In this document: positions 58,567 to 64,000 of the stretch, in pieces
Position numbering within the stretch: position 1 is the stretch's first letter
Layout of the letters: each line of letters begins with the position of its first letter
DNA from: Cytophagales bacterium
GTDB taxonomy: Bacteria > Bacteroidota > Bacteroidia > Cytophagales > Cytophagaceae
Direction of reading: 5' to 3'
NCBI GenBank assembly: GCA_004294225.1
Contig: REBA01000014.1
Span: 18,007 to 82,006 of the forward strand
Length of the DNA stretch: 64,000 nucleotides
Notes under the pieces: generated by a model
Database searches by the model: none
What the model was told of the DNA's origin: nothing
What the model saw: the letters and a program-made list of their open reading frames with translations, nothing else
Made by a program: the position numbers and the translations under genes

Positions 58567-60888
58567 TTAGTCATAAAAAACTTCCAGCATTACACTAGTA
58601 CTATAGCCTTCTCCATCACTACACGATACTTTCAACTTTCCAGGTTTAGGTTGATAAAAAACAGGTAATTGCGGACTTGTTGATTGATAATATTGATCAT
58701 TTACATACCAAAATACTTTATTGATTCCACTCTTGGCATTACATTGAAGCATCACCTCTGCAGGAGATTTTTTTTGAATATATATTTTCTGATTTTCTCT
58801 TGGTGAAACAATACTTAATGAATTCTGTAATCTCTCTCTATCACAATTGGGATGATGTGGAGGAATCTTTTGGTAAGGGATATGCTCTTGCTCATAAAAC
58901 CCTATCAAATCTTGACCTAGGTTAGGATACAACTTTTTCTTGTATCCACCATTTGGAACACAATAACTACAGAAACTGTATTGTTCATCTTCTGACACCC
59001 ATTTCATTTGCATATGTTCACATCTCTTCATCGATGATTTATTGAAGATATAAAAATCAATGATAGGTTCTTCACACAACTCATCTGCCCAATTTCCTGA
59101 ATGCGTACACACAAATCTAGTTCTTAGGTTCTTTGGAAATTTAAAGCTAAATGCAGAAGAATTATAATCGACATGATTGAAAATAGAAAAAAGTAAAGGA
59201 CTAGCATAGCTAGCTCCACTTAATTCTGCCGAACCATGCCCATTGAAATTACCAAGCCACAGCCCCACAGTAAATCTAGTATTATACCCAATACACCAAG
59301 CATCTTTTTTACCATAAGAGGTGCCTGTCTTCCAAGCTATTTTGGGTAAATGTGTATTGAAGGCTGATTGATGAGGTAGGTCTGGCCTTGAAGCCTGACT
59401 CAATATATCTGACAATAGGTAGGATGCTTCCTCGGAAAGTACAGAGAAACTAGAAAAATGTTGAATTTGATTAGAATACTTTGGCAGATTATACCTCCCC
59501 TCATTAGCCAATGCACTATATAAAAAAGTAAGTTCTTCCAAATTAGTATTGCACCCTCCTAAAATCATCGATAAGCCTAAGCTATTTTTATACTTATTAA
59601 TTTGTTTGAAATTGGCTTTAATTAACAAATCAATAAAATTCTTTTTATCTACTTTTTCTAAAATTTTTACCGCTGGAATATTAAGAGAATAAATCAAAGC
59701 CTGTTCAATAGTTACAGAACCATTGAATTTATTGTCAAAATTCTCTGGCTCGAAGCCATTAAAATTTGTAGGAATATCTGCTATCACAGTCTTAGGTGTA
59801 GCTATACCCATATCAAAACTTAATCCATAGAGCAATGGTTTCAATGTACTTCCTGGAGAACGAAACGCCTGAACACCATCTATCTGACCAGAATAAATAT
59901 TATCAGAAAAATTTTGCGAACCCAAATAAGCAATCACCTCTTGCCTAGAATTATCAACTACCAAAACCGCCGAATTAAACACATTGATTTTCTTCATCGT
60001 CTGAGCATAATTATTGACCAATTGCTCAATCTGATATTGAATTCTTTCATCAATGAATGTTTTTATGACAGGTAAATTGGGGTTCTCATTTCTTAACCGA
60101 ATTGCCAAATGTGGTATTTGCTTAGGGCTTGGTCTTCTTTTCAGTTCTAATGATTCTTTGAGTGCATCTTGAATTGCTGATTGAGAAAAAAGGTTGCCCC
60201 TCTCCAAATCCTTTAACCATCTATTTCTTGCTATCAGAAGATTTGTATTGGACTTTTTTAAAGCCCAAGAAGTTGGTTTATTCGGAACAATAGAGAGCAC
60301 TGTAGCTTGAGCCAAACTCAAATGGCTTGGAGATTTTCCATAATAAAAAAAAGCTGCCGACTTTACACCTTCAATGTTTCCCCCAAAAGGTACAAGAGTT
60401 AAATAGGTACTAAATATTTCCTTCTTAGTATAACAAATTTCTAGACGAAGTGCTTGAAAAATCTCGAATAGTTTATTCCAATAAGTTCTAGGCCTAGGCT
60501 CTAATAACCTTACTACTTGCATAGTAATAGTAGAAGCACCAGAAGTTTTTCTTTGTCGAACAAGATTATTGAATATAGCTCTTCCAATAGCTACTGGATT
60601 TACTCCAAAATGATAATAAAAATACTTATCTTCTTTCTCTATTATAATCTTTTTCAGATCATCTGCTACTTCATCAGCAGATGTTTGCATTCGCCATTTA
60701 TCATCTTTACTCAAAAAAGCATGAAGGATCTTATCCTTTTGATTTACTACTATAGTGCTGTATGAAAGCTTTATTTGAAATGGGGAAATAAATTTAGTAA
60801 ACAAATAAAAAAGTATCCAAAGTAATGCAAAGCTTAATGTAAAAAAACCAAAAGCCTTTAACAGTCGATGGTACCTAAAAGCAAACAT
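58567..60888 (-). CDS. pbpC: Penicillin-binding protein 1C
   Basis: A bifunctional class A PBP (773 residues) that polymerises glycan strands and can bind transpeptidase inhibitors. The N-terminal membrane helix is at about 12-32. The glycosyltransferase (GT51) domain has IIEKEDKYFYYHFGVNP with the catalytic Glu, SGASTITMQVVRLLEPRPRT and KKEIFSTYLTLVPFGGNIEG. The transpeptidase domain has the SxxK motif in RSPGSTLKPLLYG (about residue 345) and KTGTSYGKKDAW (about 521). A C-terminal BiPBP domain (about 680-773) with IYIQKKSPAEVMLQC and VFWYVNDQYYQS is typical of PBP1C. The alpha-2-macroglobulin gene (yfhM) that often accompanies pbpC is not present. The stop codon of the upstream lipoprotein gene directly abuts this ATG, so the two are probably translationally coupled. 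Confidence 0.95.
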   Translation of the reverse strand: MFAFRYHRLLKAFGFFTLSFALLWILFYLFTKFISPFQIKLSYSTIVVNQKDKILHAFLSKDDKWRMQTSADEVADDLKKIIIEKEDKYFYYHFGVNPVAIGRAIFNNLVRQRKTSGASTITMQVVRLLEPRPRTYWNKLFEIFQALRLEICYTKKEIFSTYLTLVPFGGNIEGVKSAAFFYYGKSPSHLSLAQATVLSIVPNKPTSWALKKSNTNLLIARNRWLKDLERGNLFSQSAIQDALKESLELKRRPSPKQIPHLAIRLRNENPNLPVIKTFIDERIQYQIEQLVNNYAQTMKKINVFNSAVLVVDNSRQEVIAYLGSQNFSDNIYSGQIDGVQAFRSPGSTLKPLLYGLSFDMGIATPKTVIADIPTNFNGFEPENFDNKFNGSVTIEQALIYSLNIPAVKILEKVDKKNFIDLLIKANFKQINKYKNSLGLSMILGGCNTNLEELTFLYSALANEGRYNLPKYSNQIQHFSSFSVLSEEASYLLSDILSQASRPDLPHQSAFNTHLPKIAWKTGTSYGKKDAWCIGYNTRFTVGLWLGNFNGHGSAELSGASYASPLLFSIFNHVDYNSSAFSFKFPKNLRTRFVCTHSGNWADELCEEPIIDFYIFNKSSMKRCEHMQMKWVSEDEQYSFCSYCVPNGGYKKKLYPNLGQDLIGFYEQEHIPYQKIPPHHPNCDRERLQNSLSIVSPRENQKIYIQKKSPAEVMLQCNAKSGINKVFWYVNDQYYQSTSPQLPVFYQPKPGKLKVSCSDGEGYSTSVMLEVFYD

Positions 60889-61494
60889 TTAAAAATTATC
60901 ATTTACTAATAAATTCTTGATATCAATTTGTAAATCGTGAATTTTACTATTTCCCAACATTCTAATTTCTACATAAGTATTACTTTCTGAATGATTCCAA
61001 ATTTTCACTTCAGAAATTTCAGAAGTAGGTAGACCATATTTGAAATTAAAATATTTAATAAACTCTTCATACAGTTTGGCTCTGGATGCCTCATTTTGAG
61101 GATATATATTGAGTTCTATCTTCTGAACAATAGCAGCTTCATTGAAATAATAAATCAAATCACACTGCTCATTAGTGCTAATCGGAATTAAATAATTAAT
61201 ATAATCATCTCCTTGCTCTACAACTGTTTTGGAGTCTTCTATACTCGAAACGTCGCTTAATGTACTATTCCAATCAATGCCTCTTATAATTGCAGTATCG
61301 TTTTTTACAAGCTCTTTGAAAGAACTACTCATTAAATCATAGTTAAAAACTGGTTGAGGAGCTATAGTGTCTGTAGGAGTTTCTGGTGGGTTGGAATCTT
61401 CAATATTATTATCACAACCTGCTATTATAAAAAAAATCATCAACCAAAAGAAAAACAGACTGTTCATTTTCATAATTAAAATCAATTTACACAT
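60889..61494 (-). CDS. Putative lipoprotein upstream of pbpC
   Basis: A 201-residue lipoprotein with N-terminal helix and lipobox IIAGC. The first Met residues are crowded, and the start at 61473 (MKMNSLFFFWLMIFF) gives a more normal signal than the one at 61494. The mature part begins with a proline/threonine linker (NPPETPTDTIAPQP) and continues as an alpha/beta domain (SFKELVKNDTAIIRGIDWNS, TNEQCDLIYYFNEAAIVQKI, YLPTSEI-like strands, EIRMLGNSKIHDLQIDI). I do not recognise the family. It ends exactly where pbpC begins (TAA directly followed by ATG), indicating a two-gene operon, so a role connected with peptidoglycan synthesis is plausible but unproven. The 86 bases upstream are AT-rich. 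Confidence 0.7.
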   Translation of the reverse strand: MCKLILIMKMNSLFFFWLMIFFIIAGCDNNIEDSNPPETPTDTIAPQPVFNYDLMSSSFKELVKNDTAIIRGIDWNSTLSDVSSIEDSKTVVEQGDDYINYLIPISTNEQCDLIYYFNEAAIVQKIELNIYPQNEASRAKLYEEFIKYFNFKYGLPTSEISEVKIWNHSESNTYVEIRMLGNSKIHDLQIDIKNLLVNDNF

Positions 61495-61580
61495 TTAAAT
61501 TAAGTTATTATTTGATAAGAATGACATTATATTTATACTTATATCAAAATTAATTTACTACTTAATAAATTCTCAAAACT

Positions 61581-61850
61581 ATGAAAAAAATCTTAGTTAC
61601 TATTTTTGTATTTATAACATTTGGAATGATGTCTCTATTGGCTCAGACCAAAAAAGACGGAACCCCTGATAAAAGATTCAAAGAAAACAAAGAGATTAAA
61701 TCTCCCAAACTAAAAGCTGACGGAACACCTGACATGCGATTCAAGGAAAACAAAGACACTAAAAAAGAAATCCCCAAAGAAAAATTAAAAGCTGACGGAA
61801 CACCCGACAAAAGATTTAAAGAAAATCAAAAAAAAGAAATAAAGAAGTAA
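61581..61850 (+). CDS. Small secreted basic repeat protein (DGTPDxRFKEN repeats)
   Basis: An 89-residue protein: a signal peptide (MKKILVTIFVFITFGMMSLLAQ) is followed by three copies of a 14-residue unit, each with DGTPD(K/M)RFKEN, separated by Lys-rich linkers. The mature chain is almost entirely Lys, Asp, Glu, Pro and Asn, with no Cys and no predicted globular core, so it is probably unstructured and highly charged. Similar DGTPDMR(F/Y)KEN repeats occur in small exported proteins of other Bacteroidota; no function is known to me. It is framed by the divergent lipoprotein gene upstream and a terminator downstream, so it is likely monocistronic. Confidence 0.8.
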   Translation: MKKILVTIFVFITFGMMSLLAQTKKDGTPDKRFKENKEIKSPKLKADGTPDMRFKENKDTKKEIPKEKLKADGTPDKRFKENQKKEIKK

Positions 61851-61855
61851 AGAAA

Positions 61856-61908
61856 ATGAATTACAGAAAATCTAATACTACCTATTTTATGTAATTCATT
61901 ATTATATT
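61856..61908 (+). terminator. Putative terminator after the small repeat protein gene
   Basis: ATGAATTACA (61856-61865) pairs with TGTAATTCAT (61890-61899) over a 24-base loop, followed by TATTATATTTTTT. AT-only stems make it moderately weak. The remaining bases to 62039 are an AT-rich leader. Confidence 0.55.
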
Positions 61909-62039
61909 TTTTAAATATTATTTATAACTTTTTTTATTTAATTCTTTTTACTCTTCAATTAAAATACTTAATTTACGAGGATAAAAGTCACATTTTCTAT
62001 CAATAAGCAATTCTAAATCACTAAAAAAAGTATAATAAC

Positions 62040-62657
62040 ATGTTGAAATTTAAAAAACTAAATCTTGTATTTGCAATTCTTTTGTTAAGCTTTTCAGTAA
62101 TTGCTCAGAAGAAATTACAACTTGGCTCTACTGCACCAGATTTTAGTGGATTCAATCAAAAAGGTAAAACAATTAACCTTTATAGTGAATTAAAAGATGG
62201 TCCTGTAGTACTCTTGTTTTACCGTGGCAACTGGAGCGAAGATTGTATGAATTTCTTAATTAAAGTCCAAGATTCGCTTGATGAAATAGGGCAAAAGCAA
62301 GCCTCAGTTATAGCAGTTACACCAGAAGGCTTAAAGGGAATGGAAAAAACTATTTCCAAAACAAAAGCTAAATTCAAATTGGTCACTGACCATGACGCTG
62401 AAATCATGAAACTCTATGATGTAGAACATAAAGCCGACCATCATTTTATCAATCAATTAAAAATAAAAGGTACTGACCTAAAAGAATTGAATGAAACGAA
62501 TGGAACCTACTTACCAGTTCCTGCACTTTTTGTTATCGGAAAAAACAAAAAAATAAATTATGTCTTTTTTGAGGCTGACTATTCTAAAAGACCTAACATC
62601 TCTGACTTTATAGACCTTATTCAAACCTCAATGAGCAGTGGTTTTAAGAAAAAATAA
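62040..62657 (+). CDS. Exported AhpC/TSA-family thioredoxin-fold protein with altered active site
   Basis: A 205-residue exported protein (signal ending VIAQ) with a peroxiredoxin-like thioredoxin fold: LGSTAPDFSGFNQKGKTINL, VVLLFYRGNW, then IAVTPEGLKGMEKTI, KLVTDHDAEIMKLYDV and the cis-Pro region YLPVPALFVIGKNKKI. The usual YRGxWCPxC active site is replaced by YRGNWSEDC: the first, peroxidatic Cys is Ser at residue 66, and only the second Cys (residue 69) remains; there is no other Cys in the protein. A classic peroxidase mechanism is therefore unlikely. It could be a single-Cys reductase, a chaperone or a sensor. The gene stands alone and is closed by a strong terminator. Confidence 0.82.
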   Translation: MLKFKKLNLVFAILLLSFSVIAQKKLQLGSTAPDFSGFNQKGKTINLYSELKDGPVVLLFYRGNWSEDCMNFLIKVQDSLDEIGQKQASVIAVTPEGLKGMEKTISKTKAKFKLVTDHDAEIMKLYDVEHKADHHFINQLKIKGTDLKELNETNGTYLPVPALFVIGKNKKINYVFFEADYSKRPNISDFIDLIQTSMSSGFKKK

Positions 62658-62672
62658 ACTATTACTCACAAA

Positions 62673-62714
62673 ATGAAAAAAGCCTGTAAATTTATTGTTT
62701 ACAGGCTTTTTTCA
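62673..62714. terminator. Bidirectional terminator between thioredoxin-fold gene and lpd fragment
   Basis: ATGAAAAAAGCCTGTAAA pairs with TTTACAGGCTTTTTTCAT. It serves both convergent genes. Confidence 0.92.
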
Positions 62715-62729
62715 TAAAAGAATTGAGAA

Positions 62730-63749
62730 TTACAAATGAATAACTTCACCATAAGCAGCTGCGGCAGCTTCCATGATGGCCTCTGACATAGTAGGATGTG
62801 GGTGAACAGATTTTATAATCTCCATGCCAGTAGTTTCTAGCTTTCTAGCTACCACTACTTCTGCAATCATCTCTGTTACATTAGCACCTATCATATGTGC
62901 TCCAAGAAACTCACCATACTTGGCATCAAAAATTACTTTTACAAAGCCATCTTTTGCTCCTGATGCACTAGCTTTTCCTGATGCTGAGAATGGAAACTTA
63001 CCTACTTTAATTTCAATTCCTTTTTCTTTAGCGGCCTTTTCGGTAAGTCCTACAGAAGCAATTTCAGGGTTACAATAAGTACATCCTGGGATATTAGAAT
63101 AATTCAATGGTTCTGGATGATGTCCTGCTATTTTCTCTACACAAATAATTCCTTCGGCAGATGCTACGTGAGCCAAAGCTTGTCCTTTGACGATATCTCC
63201 TATAGCATATATCCCAGGTTGATTCGTTTTATAATAATCATCAACTAAAACCTTGCCTTTATCAGTAGCTATACCCAAAGTTTCAAGCCCTAGACCTTCC
63301 AAATTTGTAACTACACCCACAGCAGATAGCACTATATCACAATCTATAACTTGAGTACCAGAAGCCGCTTTGATGCTCACTTTACAGCCAGTCCCTTTGG
63401 TATCAACAGCCTCTACGCTTGCATTGGTAAGAATATCTATACCTATTTTCTTTAATGATTTTTCTAGTTGTTTTGATATATCTTCGTCTTCTACAGGAAC
63501 TATATTAGGCATAAATTCTACTATTGTAACTTTTGTACCCATGGTAGCATAAAAATAAGCAAACTCTACTCCTATTGCTCCGCTTCCCATAATTACCATC
63601 GACTTTGGTTTACTAGGCAATACCATAGCCTCACGATATCCTATTATTTTTTTGCCATCTAGTTTCACATTGGGCAATTCTCTACTTCTTCCACCAGTAG
63701 CTAATAGGATGTGATTTGCCTCTAAGGTTGTTTTTTTATTTTCACCTTT
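62730..63749 (-). CDS. lpdA: Dihydrolipoamide dehydrogenase, N-terminus missing
   Basis: The E3 flavoprotein of 2-oxoacid dehydrogenase complexes. Only the C-terminal two thirds are present: the frame is open from a stop codon at 63750-63752, and conserved sequence begins at TTLEANHILLATGGRSREL. Then follow the NAD-binding MVIMGSGAIGVEFAYFYATMG, the FAD-contact YAIGDIVKGQALAHVASAEG, and the dimerisation domain with the catalytic His in HPHPTMSEAIMEAAAAA. About 130 residues with the FAD-binding GxGxxG and the redox-active Cys pair are absent. The missing part is replaced by unrelated, higher-GC DNA beginning at an A/T run at about 63731. This is a broken gene or a chimeric sequence, not a functional enzyme as it stands. 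Any start codon inside it (for example TTG at 63677) is not meaningful. Confidence 0.85.
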   Translation of the reverse strand, partial: KGENKKTTLEANHILLATGGRSRELPNVKLDGKKIIGYREAMVLPSKPKSMVIMGSGAIGVEFAYFYATMGTKVTIVEFMPNIVPVEDEDISKQLEKSLKKIGIDILTNASVEAVDTKGTGCKVSIKAASGTQVIDCDIVLSAVGVVTNLEGLGLETLGIATDKGKVLVDDYYKTNQPGIYAIGDIVKGQALAHVASAEGIICVEKIAGHHPEPLNYSNIPGCTYCNPEIASVGLTEKAAKEKGIEIKVGKFPFSASGKASASGAKDGFVKVIFDAKYGEFLGAHMIGANVTEMIAEVVVARKLETTGMEIIKSVHPHPTMSEAIMEAAAAAYGEVIHL

Positions 63750-64000
63750 TTATTGATAAAAACGTTTTTGGCTTTTCCTGCGGCTCCAGCGTCTTTGACC
63801 ACAGTTGATTGTTCTTTGTTGGAGCAATTCAACAACACCACAACTTTGTTTCCATTTGCCTCGCGCAAATAAGCAAACACATTGTTGTTGCTGTGGTTAA
63901 GTTTGCGGTAGGAGGCGTCGGCAGCAAGGGCTTTGTTGTTTCTCCGCAGCAACAATAGTGTTTGGTAGAATGGTGCCATGCTGTAATTCTTCCATTCAAC
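63722..64000 (-). CDS. Alpha-amylase family protein, C-terminal fragment (window edge)
   Basis: The minus strand from the window edge reads VEWKNYSMAPFYQTLLLLRR, then NNKALAADASYRKLNHSNNN and VFAYLREANGNKVVVLLNCS, the C-terminal end of the catalytic barrel and the start of the beta domain C of GH13 alpha-amylases. It ends at a stop codon inside the lpdA sequence (KKVKIKKQP, stop). The codon and base composition is visibly richer in G and C than everything else in the window. The 5' part is outside the window. The 3' end is probably cut by the same junction that truncates lpdA, though the last residues could be native. Confidence 0.65.
   Translation of the reverse strand, partial: VEWKNYSMAPFYQTLLLLRRNNKALAADASYRKLNHSNNNVFAYLREANGNKVVVLLNCSNKEQSTVVKDAGAAGKAKNVFINKKVKIKKQP

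Noticed and set aside
63722..63979. Complete 85-residue gene at the right edge
   Set aside because: The frame stays open upstream of the internal Met to the window edge and reads as the C-terminus of an alpha-amylase, so it is a fragment.

Overview
The window is AT-rich chromosomal DNA from a member of the Bacteroidota. The evidence is three PorP/SprF family genes, two giant secreted proteins with the type B (gliding-motility-associated) C-terminal sorting domain of the type IX secretion system (T9SS), one protein with a type A T9SS tail, several PD40/OmpA periplasmic anchor proteins, a ParE of the Bacteroidota type, and TAnnTTTG -7-like promoter elements with no Shine-Dalgarno-like starts. 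Genus cannot be read from the sequence. No ribosomal RNA, CRISPR array, prophage or transposase gene was seen.

Layout. 1-2116 (minus): a PorP/SprF gene followed by a PD40-repeat protein that runs off the left edge. 2421-7675 (plus): a small envelope-polysaccharide operon (gmd, Wza-like exporter, Wzc-like tyrosine kinase, beta-barrel protein), then a lipoprotein gene (7684-8919). 8904-11555: an unusual insertion-like segment in which a T9SS type A protein is framed by GC-rich inverted repeats and then by a 176-bp direct repeat, beside a tRNA-Ser(UGA). 11905-15364: pyrG and yidC. 15558-27320 (plus): a secreted-protein locus with a 2329-residue NHL/Ig/PKD adhesin, a PorP/SprF protein and a TPR-PD40-OmpA protein with three C-terminal LysM domains. 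27369-29748 (minus): corA, a hotdog thioesterase and phenylalanine hydroxylase. 29973-34219 (plus): a CHASE2/FecR pair, a dicarboxylate symporter and an FKBP isomerase. 34739-37591: a PD40 protein with two OmpA domains. 37672-41171 (minus): guaA, a lipoprotein FKBP and an NrnA-like DHH phosphoesterase. 41612-43840: a GH3 beta-glucosidase. 56083-43890 (minus): a five-gene operon with a 1517-residue type B adhesin, PorP/SprF, a PD40-PKD-OmpA protein, a secreted protein of unknown function and a propeller-type sensor histidine kinase. 56342-62657: parE, a cold-shock protein, pbpC with a lipoprotein, a small repeat protein and a thioredoxin-fold protein. 62730-64000: a 5'-truncated dihydrolipoamide dehydrogenase joined abruptly to the 3' end of an alpha-amylase of clearly different composition, probably a chimeric junction.

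How it fits together. The strongest theme is repeated use of one cell-surface module: a giant type B T9SS substrate, a PorP/SprF outer-membrane protein, and a PD40/OmpA peptidoglycan-binding partner. It occurs complete twice, and without a visible adhesin a third time. In the PorP/SprF family such proteins are thought to hold type B substrates at the outer membrane, and the OmpA domain would tie the assembly to peptidoglycan. One copy ends with a sensor kinase, so the module may be coupled to signalling. The most unusual DNA-level observation is the direct-repeat-bounded segment at 8904-11555.
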